Under the pieces are notes generated by a model. That model ran no database searches. It saw nothing but the letters and a program-made list of their open reading frames with translations, and was not told the origin of the DNA. A stretch of 56,688 nucleotides of DNA from Oehlia diaphana (lineage: Eukaryota; Glomeromycota; Glomeromycetes; Glomerales; Glomeraceae), in the NCBI GenBank assembly GCA_003833135.1, contig QZLH01000167.1:26876-83563 (forward strand). The letters run 5' to 3'. The translations under genes and the position numbers were made by a program. Positions 10,716 to 22,774 of the stretch are shown here, in pieces. How positions within the stretch are numbered: position 1 is the stretch's first letter; every line of letters starts with the position of its first letter.

Positions 10716-12120
10716 CTCCTCTGTCAGATCTCTGATACGAGTAAAATTGTACTCGAGTCTTTTAAATTCAAAAAAAAAATTCCTTGCTCATTTTACTCAA
10801 GAGTTCAAGCTTTATTGTTGCTTAATAACGAATCAATACACCCGTTATCTATATTATTACACACAGTATATAACAGGCGAATAATCTATATCTATATAAT
10901 GCAATCATAATCAACAAAAGACTTGATATGAATAATATTATATAATTGTTATACACAACTTACAATACTAAAACGCCTCGATAAATCATTATTATAAAAT
11001 TTAAATATTGGCTTTGCATTTCAGTAGATTTGTATTTTGTAGCTGTGATTACTATGATACCGGAACAACAATACAAATGAATTATGACGTAATTGAGAAA
11101 GAATTAATTATATAAAATTTAAACTTGAAGATTGTTTAACAAATTAGAAATTATTAATAATTACCTATCTAATTTTATAAGTAATTATCTCCATATTTTT
11201 GTTGAACGAGTTCAAGAATTGGTCCATAAGATGGAGTTCATAAATATCCATAGAGTTTTCCCATAATTTATTATAATTAGGATTAAGAAATATTCGCGTG
11301 AATTCTTTTAGCGATGCTTATTTACAAATTTAAAATCTATTCTAATTACTGTATTGTAAAATTTTATGATATGAAAGGCATTGTTCTTACAGCTTGTTCC
11401 ATATCGAATATTAAAAATCTTTACCAACCATTATCCTCCAATTGCTCGTCCACGTTGTGTCGGACGAGTCAAGCGAAAAAAAACTAATGGAATTGATTCA
11501 AAGTAAAGCTTATATTTACGTCTTGAGACTTCCTAGAAGCTTTTCTATTTCTTTATCCATTACTATTTAATATTGAGATACAGAAAGCATAAAGAGATTG
11601 CAATTTTTTTTTTTCAATTCACTTCCAACCCACTAATATTGATAAAAACTGGTCACCCGTGTAACCAAAACTTTAATCCTCGAAAGAAGACTCGTGCCGA
11701 AGCCCGGGTAAAGTAATGGTATTGGCTACCCAAATGTGGCCGGCAAATGAGCAGTACACGTGTAACGTCGATTTTGACAAGAGATTCTTCATTAATTTAA
11801 AAGAAAACCACGAATTATGGGGTTGAAATAAACTGATAAGTTATCAGAATATTACTGTAAATCTTTCCATAGATATATGAATAATCTTATAATCTGAAAA
11901 AATTAAAGTCTGGCCATTGTTTGATGATAATTCATATTTCGATAGACTCGACACTATCCTTTCACATTTAATAAATCTATTGATATAAACTTACAAAATT
12001 TTTACCATGATTACAGCGCGAGACAGATAATAAATAATCAAGAAGTTTGCTCTTTAATAATTTGGAATCATGAAAATTTAGGTAGATCGATCCCCATGGA
12101 TTATTAGTTCGGAATTCCAT
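10716..12120. other. Non-coding, no gene seen
   Basis: No supportable ORF. A short hairpin, GCTCGTCC...GGACGAG, lies near 11443-11470. A somewhat GC-richer patch around 11680-11770 gives no recognisable protein in six frames. Confidence 0.45.
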
Positions 12121-12640
12121 AAATCCTACGAGGATATACGCCGAAATACCACGTATTCTGAGGACCGGGAAAACTTATAATAAAGGTCACCGGACAATAG
12201 TAAAATGATGGTTTTGCCCAAATTAATGAAAATTTTTCTTAAGTAATTAAACTAAAAATCTAACAAATATTATACAGAAATGTCTGGAAATAAAATGAAT
12301 CATAAATTATTCTTTTAATATCAATATTAACTGAGATCATTGAATTTTCCGGAAAAAATTTTATAATAACGCGAACCACTTTTTAAAAAATTTATTAATT
12401 GTGAACTACCTTTTTGCGTTACACAGAATATATAAAATCTAAATTGAGTGTATAAATCATGCATTTAACTCTAAACTTAAACAGATAAGTTTAATCCACA
12501 CATTTTGGCTTCATTAAAAAATTGTATATATAAAAAATTCAATGAACTTTACGGGTACTACGGTGACCTCCATTATAGGTTTTCCCGTTCCTTTATCCCG
12601 GTCCTGTATTCTGTCACAGGGTATTTGGATTTCGATGTGG
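12121..12640. repeat. Inverted-repeat element with ~65-bp arms
   Basis: The left arm (about 12125-12192, including GAGGACCGGGAAAACTTATA and AAGGTCACCG) pairs with the right arm (about 12558-12630, whose complement includes AGGACCGGG, GGGAAAACCTATA and GAGGTCACCG). The arms differ by a small insertion in the right one. About 365 bp of non-coding AT-rich sequence separates them. This resembles a non-autonomous DNA transposon, but the exact ends and a target duplication are not resolved. Confidence 0.55.
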
Positions 12641-12759
12641 ATTTTTTGCAAAAAAGATATTACTACCTTTTAGTATGATATTGATGAAATCGTGATATTG
12701 ATGAAATAGATCAGATAGAAGAAGCAATTTATTTCATTTATCTAACGAATCGAATTATT

Positions 12760-12772
12760 ATTTTTTTTTTTC

Positions 12773-12803
<31 letters not shown>
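12760..12803. repeat. Mirrored T/A homopolymer tract
   Basis: About 12 T, then a short CCT, then 29 A. It lies just upstream of the hAT MITE. Confidence 0.85.
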
Positions 12804-12807
<4 letters not shown>

Positions 12808-12811
12808 GTCT

Positions 12812-13088
12812 AGTCATTTCAGTGTTCGGAAATGACCTGGTCATTTAAATGATCTATGTCATTGTCATTTCAAATCATTTGATTTTGATTGGCTAATATT
12901 TATCACATAAATAATCATGTGACTAAGATTAAAAAATAATGAATGTAGTGTAGGCAAAAATTCATAATGCTGGCCAAAATTACATTCAAATGACCAAGGT
13001 CATGAGCATTGAAATGACAATGTCATTTGTCATTTGTCATTTGAATCATTTAGTCATTTCAAGTCATTTGCCGAACAATGAGTCATTT
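12812..13088. mobile_element. hAT-type MITE, 261 bp, with perfect 8-bp TSD
   Basis: The element spans 12820-13080. Its ends, CAGTGTTCGG.AAATGACC and, as the complement of the right end, CATTGTTCGGCAAATGACTT, are terminal inverted repeats of the CA.TGTTCGG hAT type. It is flanked by identical 8-bp duplications AGTCATTT at 12812-12819 and 13081-13088, the length hAT transposases create. The interior is full of GTCATTT units in both orientations and has no coding capacity, so it is a non-autonomous MITE mobilised in trans. The perfect target duplication suggests a fairly recent insertion. Confidence 0.9.
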
Positions 13089-13564
13089 GTTTTTTAACAA
13101 CTAAAAAAACCACGCAAATTTTCAAAACATTATATTAAGACTTAATCGTGCGATCTCTAAATTTTTTCAGCATCCTAATATGTATTAAATTTTACCATAA
13201 TATTAACCTTGTATCAATATTATTAAATAATTCTTCCAAACGTTTATTCACGTTAATAGATTCTATTTCGTAATTGGGAATCATCATGATGAGTCGTAAT
13301 GTATTAAATCACCGAACTTTCACTATATCTCGTTATCTAAAAAATTGTACATTTATTTATTTGTTTCTTATTAAAAACAGATAAATGCACGAAACATGGG
13401 AAAAGAAAACAAATTGTAATCACAGTCTATGATTAAAATCCAAATCAAAATCAAAAAAAAAAAGTATAAAAAAATGTTCCAAAAAAAAAAAAAAATCCAT
13501 AAAGACCAAATGATCAAAAAAACAAAAGAAAAATAAAATCTTCTTAAAATGAAGAATAAAATAA

Positions 13565-16500
13565 TCAAGTATCTTTAGTGTCTACAGTATCTACATACTT
13601 CCAACCTCTTAATGTTTCTTTATCTTCTACCAATTGCCATGTTTTCCAATAATGTGAATCAAGTTTCATTGTTACAACGTCTGTAACATCATTACTATTA
13701 ATAATTTTTATACGTACATATCCACCATTATCATCATCAACTGTTTCTTTCATTTCGTTCTCATATGCATGTATTGCCTCTAAAAATGTATCTAAATCTT
13801 TCACTTTCCTTTCTTGTATTTCAACAATCCAAACTCCTGGTACTAAAGAAACATATGCTGGTGAACCACATATCGTATGTGATACGTATACGCCCGCTGG
13901 CACATTTTTAACTTGTTCCAACACCGCCTTATATGGTTCTTGTATAAGTGCACCTGACCATCCTACAATTCGCGTTGTCTCTTTTCCATTGCATGGTGTT
14001 GTTGCTATTTTAAAATTCTTTTCTTCTCTATCACGTAATATTAGCTAAAATAAAAATAAATTGATGAATTTTAAATTTTAATTATGGAAAAAAAAAAAAA
14101 AATTCATAAATACAAAACAATATATTTTCGAAACGAAAAATTATAATAATATTTACCAGATCAACTTCTTTTGAATAATATATAGCTGCGGGTAAATCAG
14201 CCATTTTTGTTATAATTTTATCATTAATCGTTAAAACAATATCTCCTACTTTTAATAATTTTCCTGCAGGACTTGCTGAATCAAGTATATTTATTATACT
14301 TAATAAATTATGTCTTGAATTTTTTGATGATTCAATTTTTTTAACCCAATCATCCGATAATCCATAATTTTTTGCTTCTACTAATCTTATTGTTCTAAAT
14401 TCTACATCAAGACTATATAATATTGGTTCTTCACCATTTTTAAGTGATATCATGGTCGGTTTAATTAAAGATATTGGAAATCCTTTTATAAAAGAAATTT
14501 CTTCCCAATTATCATTTTGTGAAGAATAAGTTAACCATAACCCTTGTACTTTTCCATCTTCTTCGCATAACACACCGCCTAATCCAAGAATAAAAATAAT
14601 TAATTAAATAATTAAACAAAAATATAACTTATTATATAAATACCTAATAAATCTATCGGATAATCCACCCTAATTTCATCAACATTCATAGCTCTCCATC
14701 TTGGAGGACTACATTTTTTTGTGATAACATCTTTAATATTCATTACGGCGGTTTTTCTAATTGTAGGTTTATGATTCTCATAAATTCCTATAGAATAAAC
14801 CTCATCACCTTGTTCTAAATCCTTATCACTTAATTCAATCGCTCTGATAGGAGTATTCTCCAATAATGTTTTGTCATATGTAATGAATGCACAATTATAT
14901 ATTGGGTGAAGATAAACTAATTTTCCAGGTATCATAATACTATTAGCAAAAGTAATAAAAATATCGCCAATATTAATTGGTACTGTATATCGATCACATA
15001 CAATTAAAGGTGGTTCAGTAGATACTATCAATCCCGTACCATTAGACTGTTATAACATAACGTTATTTTTTTTTTTTTTAAAAAAAAAAAAAAATGGTTA
15101 ACAAATAAAAAAAAAAGAAAAATAATATTTGATTTTTGATCATTTACCTCTAAATACCTTAATCCATCAACATTATGCGGGAAAAAACAATTAATAAAAA
15201 CAAATGAAGGCCAAATTTTTCCAACAGGTTGTAATAGTTCATTAAAAGTTTGAAATTGTGCTGTAACAGGTTCATATGATTGAATGGATACAGGAGGAGG
15301 CATTTTCTCATAATTCCATAACCCATTAGTATCTTCATTAAAGCAATTATTTTTTATTTGTCAGATATAACATCCAAAAAGGGAATGTGGATTTTAAATA
15401 GACATACCATCACGGATAGCTACTTGAAATTTATTCCAATGTCGATCTATAAATGCGATTTCAACCATTTCTTTATGAATATTTTGCAAATGATAAAATT
15501 TTAATGGTACTCTAGCACCATCAGGTAAAGTTTTCACAGCTTCAATAAATGCGTCCAAATTTGGTGTAGGAATATTATTAATACTAATAAGTATATATCC
15601 ATTTGTAGCTACATATGTACCTCCGACAGGTTGTGAATAAGAATGAGCGAGCTGATATGATAATTCATTAACAATCTCACCGCTAACCTCAACAAAACGA
15701 TTTGGTGTTATGGAATGAAGATCCTGAATTTTTATACTAACATCCATCTGAGTTTTACCACGACATATTGTTAATTCTATATTTTCGCCAACTGAATCAT
15801 CAATTATTGAAAATAAATGTGTAAAGTTGGTTATAATATTTTTATTTGCACAAATAACAATATCACCGGGTACAAGCAACCCATCAGCCGGTCCTTTTGG
15901 TAGGACAATACGAACGACCAATAAACCAGTTTCTTCTGGAAATTTTTCTCTAATTTCTTGTTCAATATTTGCCTTAAGTCCCAAATGTCGAAGTTCATCA
16001 TAAGGCGTATATTCAAATTCTGTTTGTAAAGTTCCACGAGGAACTTGTTTCCCTTCTTGAAGATATTTAAGCGCTCTTTTTACTCTATCTAAAGGAAGAT
16101 AAAAACTGGATGATGCTATGCTTTCGCCGCCCGCGTTGAGAGCAACGGCGTTACCTTCAATATCAATTACAGGACTACCTGATGATCCACCACTAGTTCC
16201 AGATGCTGCTTGAAAATAAAATGTATTAAAATCATTATATTCTCCAATACCATATTCTGGAGCTCTAATTAAAATTAATTATCGTTATAAAAAAAAAAAC
16301 TAATTTCGTTAATGATGATGATAATAAAAATACTTATCAACTAAACTTGCCTTCTATCAAGTCTTGCTAAAGTACCAGATAAAATTGATAAAATTTCTCC
16401 ATTATCATTTCCAGCGACTCTTATTTCTATCCCTATTTTAGCCTTTTCTGGACTAAGTGGAATTTGTTCTAATTCCATGAATTTTATTTTAGATGGATCA

Positions 16501-16722
16501 AATCTAAAAAATCCAAAATCATGTACTGGATCACGATAAATTGGTTGTAATTCTACTTCTTCATAATCCCTAAAAACAGCTTGAGCAACGATGGGCCCCG
16601 GAGACACAACATGACGATTTGATAAAATAATTCCTCTCTCTTTATCAACAACAAATCCTGTTGCCGAATATCCGCCTAAAAAAAAAAAAAAAAAAAAAAA
16701 AAATTATAAAAAAAATTACCAT

Positions 16723-16756
<34 letters not shown>

Positions 16757-17079
16757 AATTCATTAAAATAATTACCATTTTTTTTAAAAAAAAAAATTAA
16801 ATAATTACCAGATGGTTCGGTATCAAAAGTTCTCACATGATTAGCCTTAATAGATACGATGGCTTTTATAGCTTTTTCCAACGTGGTTTCCCAAGAAGGT
16901 GCTTCAGTTGATTTTTGTACATTTCCACGTAATTTTATTTTTTTAAATGTTTTAAAATTCAACATTTTCTTCAGCGCAATCTTCTGTGATCTTGGATTAT
17001 CATGATGTATTTCATTATCACTCATTTGTTCACGGGTTGTTGCAGTTGGAGGATTTGATTTAAAATCTTCAAAGGACAT
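13565..17079 (-). CDS. nma111: Nma111/HtrA-like serine protease with PDZ domains
   Basis: This encodes a nuclear HtrA-family serine protease (yeast Nma111/Ynm3 type), linked in yeast to heat tolerance and apoptosis-like death. I infer seven exons: 17079-16809, 16675-16351, 16264-15408, 15332-15148, 15046-14644, 14578-14157, 14044-13565. They join in frame to 980 residues, close to the family's usual ~1000. The catalytic triad is visible: His112 in [11 protein letters not shown], Asp143 in DPVHDFGFF, Ser227 in [14 protein letters not shown]-like regions follow (around [16 protein letters not shown] and the C-terminal [10 protein letters not shown]). A second, non-catalytic protease-like domain ([20 protein letters not shown]) is typical of the family. 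The start is the ATG at 17079; the frame is open further upstream but has no other ATG. Residues 30-55 are basic, consistent with nuclear import. Intron 2 is GC-AG. Confidence 0.95.
16265..16350 (-). other. nma111: GC-AG intron of nma111
   Basis: Reading the minus strand, exon 2 ends in GATAGAAG and the intron begins GCAAGTTTAG and ends in ATTAG. This joins the codon AGA and restores the family motif LDRRAPEYG. A GT donor three bases downstream would put the next exon out of frame. AG|GCAAGT is the standard extended consensus of GC-AG introns. The other five introns of the gene are GT-AG. Confidence 0.85.
16676..16808 (-). other. nma111: nma111 intron 1 with repeated homopolymer units
   Basis: This intron contains two copies of a unit AATTACCATTTTTTTTAAAA (plus strand, about 16714 and 16771) with long A runs. 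The second copy of AATTACC is the donor region itself. The intron looks as if it has grown by duplication of its own donor end. Confidence 0.6.
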
Positions 17080-20030
17080 GAGATAATTAATTAAATGTTG
17101 AACAAACAATTTTATTAAGTAATCAAAAAAAAACCTTCTTTCAAAAAGTCGATATCAAGTTGATAAAATTAATGAAAGAAAAAGGAAAGAAATAAAAAAA
17201 CAGTAACAAATAAATTTATGATATTACTTTGTCCTATTTTATTTTAAAAATAGTATTTTATTCTATAGTTTATTTACCGATCAAAGGTCAAAGGTGCATA
17301 CATGAGTATTTATATAGATTTATTATCGTAGGATCTTCAATCACTTGACCTTTTGTACCCCTGATGAGTTTAACAAAACGAATAATTAATCAAGTGATCA
17401 ACTTATTCCAAAATTAGTGAAAGTAATAAGCAGATTAAATTCTATAAAATGTAACAACATATTAAAATTTGCATAAAACAAACAAAGACTTAAGACCCTT
17501 GTGAACGCTTCCATAATTAGTTAATATGAATGGATTATTTTTACGTAAATAATGTACCCACAATAAATTGTAATACTGGAATAATATAGTATATAAATAT
17601 TTATTTTATACTCCATTAATATTCCATTAATATTCTAGACGGCGGATTGACAATGGATGAGTCGTACAAATTACGTTTACTGCCAATGCGACTTGTAGAA
17701 TGAGTTTCCTTTTTTACTTTAAACTTATAGTAAATGGTTAGGAATGATTGATAACAAAAAAGGGAGATTGTATGATGATAGAAATACAGTATTTAAAATA
17801 AAAAGAAAAAGATTGATCCAATTTGTTGTCATTTGCAAAAAAAACTTCTCATCCAATTTTTTGACAATTCAAAAAAACTAAATTTTGAGAAAAAGTTGGC
17901 AAATTAGTATTTGTAAATTATTATTAAAGAGATTTTTTGGTAACTTATAAGCCTATTTATATTTATTTAAAGAATGGCCATTGTGATACAATTAAAATGT
18001 TCGAAACAAGTAGAATTTCGAACTGAATTTATTTTAACTTATTAATATATCCAACTTTCCTTCGTTTCCTTCATAATATTTGATAAAGCGAAGGAATCAA
18101 ACCTTCGATTTTTGGATTAATTATATCCGGTTCGTTCGTTTTATTTGAATTTTAATTCGAATTTGGGGAACCGGATTTTAATCCTAAGGTTGAATAACGA
18201 TTCCAACTTTTAGGAACAAATCTTTCTAACTCAATATTTTGGTAAAAGCGCAACGAATAATAAAAATGGAATTAAATTAAATCTATTGATTTAATGATTC
18301 TGGTTAAATAATTTAAGTTAATAACAGATAAGCATTGATAATAGGAATAATAATAGACCCGAAATATATAATATAAAGGTCAGGAAGCCAAAAAAATTTT
18401 TTAACTTATTAACTGTACACATTGAAGGAACTGAAAATTTTCATGATTTTTTTGGCTGGTTACCGTACGCAAACTCAAACTTGACCTTTTTATGTATATT
18501 TCGAGGTTTTATAAAAATGAATGATCTTAATACTAATAATAATAAAGCTTTTCAGGGCTTCGCTTTAGAGAAATTCGCTAGCGGCATATAGATAGAAGTA
18601 AGTTCAAAATGATCAACATATAAAAGTAATGACATATGAAATCTTTTGTTTATATGACGTGTTTTAAGATTATTTCGCGTCATACTCAATATTAGTCATT
18701 TTTAATAATTTATGAACATTAAAAATAGTGATGCATCTGAAACATACAAATTAAAAGGGTTTAAGTTCCTGCTTTTATAAACAAAAAAAGATGGAATTTA
18801 AATTTTATTAAACTATGCAAAATGCAGTTTAATGCAGTTTATGCAAAAAAAATAAAATAGTTTGTTTCTCATTAGTAAATAATTAGTAATAAGTCATAAC
18901 AGTGTCACGAGTCACGATAAAATTTTAGATAAACAATATTCTCAAGGAAACTGGTCAAACTTTGTTATTTATTTTTATGAGAAACTAACTATCTGGCAAT
19001 AGCAAAATAGTTTTATAGAAAAGTTGCTGAGTTTATTAAATTATTATTATTGTATAAAAAGTATAGTAATGATGATATTGGTTTGCGAAAAAATATTGGC
19101 GGACCTGCAGTGGAGACTGTGGCAAAAAGCATAATTAAAAACAATATAATAAGTCGCATACACCTCTGAACTACATGTATCCAAGGGATGTCTCATGTTA
19201 TTCCAGATATAAGACGAAACTCCCCGTGAAGGGGGTCGTAATTTAATTAGATTTCAAACATCTTAAGTTTTAATTTCAATGTAAGTTAATTTGGTATTTC
19301 GAATGACATAGTGGTCTAACAATTGTGTATGCAAATTTATCCATGTGAGTTACCAGGAAACACAACATTGCCAATAAAAAAAAGACAAAATCCGGTGAAT
19401 AGTGCTAGAAGAGTAGCAATAATAAACGATGAGATTGGATAGATCTCACGATTGCAAAGTTAAGCCTTCTCCAGAGTTAGTTAGTGCACTAGCGGACGTA
19501 ACATCTGTATTTACAAGTACAATAGACCAATGATCCTGTTCAATTCCGGTCAATTGCATTTTTTCGGTCATATACAAATAAATTATTCTATTAGTGAAAC
19601 AAGTTCGACCGAAATAAAACTCAATTTTTATGAGTCAAAAGGTCAAATGTTTCATGTTTTACGCAAAAAAAGTAGACAAATCAACCAGGACGAAAAATGC
19701 AACCGACCGGGATTGCACAGGGCTAACATGCATGTTTTTTCTAAATAGGGGTTTATGAAAGTTCGCTGTAGATTTGACATACATTACTGATTTTGTGACA
19801 TGGAGGTACAGTTTTAATCACTAATAATGGGTACATTAATTGGATTGGTCGTTGAATTGAATGGGATTGGATTCTTGTACAATCCACAATCCAATCCATA
19901 TTCACAAAAGATCGACGGCATAGAACCCTGAATAATTAAAATAAGTCCAATTGAATCTATAGGATCAACTCCATCAAGAAATATGAATTGTCGATCAATA
20001 CAAATCCAATCCGATAGAACAAATGCATTT
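17080..20030. other. Gene-poor stretch, 5' side of nma111
   Basis: No convincing gene. The nma111 promoter must lie just above 17079. A 72-codon open stretch at 19530-19748 is not supported by any recognised motif. Around 19845-20010 the string GGATTGGATT and its complement AATCCAATCC recur several times in both orientations. Confidence 0.45.
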
Positions 20031-20074
20031 TTTTTTTAAAAATAAAATTCATCATAACGCTTACTAGGAGTAAA

Positions 20075-20455
20075 AATCATCAGGGATAAAATCACCCCAG
20101 TAAAATTCACCTTTATCATATTATATAATTTATTAAAGTTTAAATTTTTTCATTAGTTTAAAAAAACTCCAAAAATTTTATAATTTTAATACAATATTAT
20201 ATAAAAGATAAATGAATAAAACCATCTAAAAATTAGTTTATACAGTACATTATGTAAATTAAGGTGAAATTTATCTTTAGTGAATTTCACCATAAAATAT
20301 TGGAAAATTTAATGTATTTACATGTAAATCAAGGTGAAATTCACCTTTATTAAAATTTACCAAAATTTTATCTCTTAATAAATATTTATATAAATTAGGG
20401 TAAAATTTACCTCCAGTAAATTAATTTTAAATTAACCTCTGGTAAATGTAAAATT
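20075..20455. repeat. Cluster of GGTGAAATTCACC-type palindromic repeats
   Basis: Variants of AGTAAAATTCACCTTTAT, AAGGTGAAATTTATCTTTAG, AAGGTGAAATTCACCTTTAT and GGGTAAAATTTACCTCCAG occur about six times in both orientations over 380 bp. There is no ORF. It looks like several copies or fragments of one small palindromic element. Confidence 0.6.
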
Positions 20456-20787
20456 AATTCTTCAAATAAATATTGGTTTTTAAAAAATTTTTTATGTTTT
20501 ACAGCATAATGGAAGAAAATTATGATAATTCCTTTTTTTTATACATCTGATTATTTTGATATCTCAGATACAAGACTTTCTGTTTAATTTTGATTTATGA
20601 GTATTGTAAGAATATACAGTATATATATATTAATTCATTTTAAAATAATATATTTTATTATTGAACCAGAAAGCTCTCAAACACTATAGATGATAATTAT
20701 AGTTCTAAGGTATTTGTTTTCCATTGAACATTCAATATAACGATATCAGTTGAATCAAATTAATGAAATGAGGATTTGCCGATATGC

Positions 20788-20979
20788 CAGTGTATAAAAA
20801 ATTATATATGCATATGCACATGTGCATATAAAGCATTTTTTTTTGTGCACAATCAAAAATTTTTTGTGCACAATAGTGCACATTTTTATTAAAATTTTCT
20901 TTTAAGAAATTTTGTGCACATTAGTGCACATTAAATTTTAAAAATTGAATTAAAATGTGCACATGAATTTTATACACCG
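20788..20979. mobile_element. MITE-like element rich in GTGCAC palindromes
   Basis: The ends are CAGTGTATAAAAAATT and, as the complement of the right end, CGGTGTATAAAATTCATG. In between, TGTGCAC/GTGCACA motifs occur about seven times. The whole could form a branched hairpin. A CAGTG-type end suggests hAT relatives, but a clean 8-bp target duplication is not visible. Confidence 0.5.
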
Positions 20980-21012
20980 TAATATGGGCAACAAAATAAA
21001 TTTAACCAAATG

Positions 21013-21186
21013 TACCGTATAACACTGACTAAAATACCCTGGGTATAAATCAATTTACCCCGGGATATTTTGTATGGAACATGAAAAATTGGTTGGAATT
21101 AGCTTAATTTTACCAGAATTAAGAATTTTTTAACCACATATTATACCCGGGTATATTATAGTATGGATAGTCAGTGCTATACGGTA
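21013..21186. mobile_element. MITE with TACCGTATA ends
   Basis: The left end TACCGTATAACACTGACTA and the complement of the right end TACCGTATAGCACTGACTA match at 18 of 19 positions. Inside, ACCCTGGGTATA and TACCCGGGTATA pair further. The element is 174 bp and non-coding, and TA lies at both outer edges, as expected if TA was duplicated (Tc1/mariner style). Confidence 0.7.
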
Positions 21187-22774
21187 TTTGATATACAGTA
21201 GATACTGAAAGGACAATAATTTTATGAATTTATGATGTGTGAAATATTTATATGGCTCTCGTTATTCTAATAATGAATATCCATTATATCAATTAGCACA
21301 AAAATAAAAGGTAATGTCTTTATTGACGATAATGATTATCCGAAAAAATCATGATTAAAAGAATTCTTAATTCTTATATCAAAATTTGCAAAATACTTTT
21401 AATATAATAGCACTAATAAATATTACCTGTATAATAAATATGCTTTAAATTATTTTTTAATTTCATTAACTGTTAAATAGATTTCTTAAGATATATGCAA
21501 TTTGCACGATAGTATATCGAGAAAAATTTTTGCTTAACTAGAAATTGATCACGTTTTATTGATCACGTGTAATCGATTTGGTTGGCTAAATGTCACGTGC
21601 CTATAGATCATTTGCAAAAATCAATACTAATTTTGATAATTTTGACCCGAATTATGTTTGATTGTTTGATCACGATTAAATCCACTGCTTTCTTCTACTT
21701 TAAATAAAGTTTTATCCTTTCCTAAATTGTAATTACGGTAGAAAAATATATATTAACATCAATTTTGTCGTTAATTCAACAATTATTAAACTAACATTCT
21801 ATGATAAATAAAATTTGATTTTCAATATTTATTATGATGACTTATTTACACGAATCTGTGAAAATTTAAAATTTAGATACCTGGTGTAAAGATAATTTAG
21901 GAATTAAAAGATCTTTATGTCGATTATTATAACGATAATGCGCAAATAAATTTTCTTGTTCTATTAGGTAGATTTAAATGGGGTGGAATTGTTAATATGT
22001 AGACTATATGTTTAGAAGTTGTTGGTGCAGGAGATGGATTCTTCATGTTTCTAAACGTGACAAAAAATCATCACATCGTAAATTGTAAATGCGGGTAATT
22101 AATTAACCCTTCACAAGTATTGGATGCGCAGGGTTCGCGTTTATAAATTTTATCGAGATATCAGATTATTTCATAGGTAATATTAGACTAATCACGTGAT
22201 GATTTAAATTTAGATACAATTAGTAAAGAATTAGCACAAAATGTTTTCTTTAATATCTCAATGGTATTTGCCTGTTACCATGAATGAATTTTATTTTTTT
22301 GGATAAATGATAACCTGATATTCGTATAATTTTATATTCATTCATATAATATACTGTATATCATAAATTAATTAAATCACTACCGTACAGCGTTGCTGTA
22401 TACGGTAGCAAAATAACGAATATTTGAACTCTATTCCAGAAAATATAGTTATATTTTTCTCAAACCTCCCTAACAAAATACTTTTATTAAAAAATATTTA
22501 AAATAATTAAACATGTGCCAAGAAATCAGAATAGATTTTATATAATACATTACTAATAATTATATACCCCTAGACATACTAGATGTCAATATAAGTTTCA
22601 AGCTACAAAAATTTTTATTCTCAAAATCTTAAATAACAATAGTAAATAAAGTGACATTCTTACCATTAAATTTTATTAATATTGATAATGTTCAAATACA
22701 TTATAAATAAATACGGTATACATAAAGTAAACAAAAACGACCCTATTGAATCATTCTTTGGGGACTATTATATG
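21187..22774. other. Non-coding; contains a short TACCGTA hairpin
   Basis: No ORF is supportable. At 22380-22408, CTACCGTACAGC and GCTGTATACGGTAG form a near-perfect hairpin whose outer TACCGTA matches the ends of the MITE at 21013, so it may be an extreme deletion derivative. CACGTG palindromes occur at about 21563 and 21595. Confidence 0.5.

Noticed and set aside
13371..13568. 65-codon hydrophobic minus-strand ORF
   Set aside because: It lies in the 3' flank of nma111 and overlaps its stop; Ile/Phe/Leu-rich from A-rich DNA, with no start context.
15831..16037. 68-codon minus-strand ORF inside nma111
   Set aside because: Out-of-frame shadow of nma111 exon 3.
19530..19748. 72-codon plus-strand ORF
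   Set aside because: No motif; its composition is slightly protein-like, so a fragment cannot be excluded, but there is not enough to call a gene.
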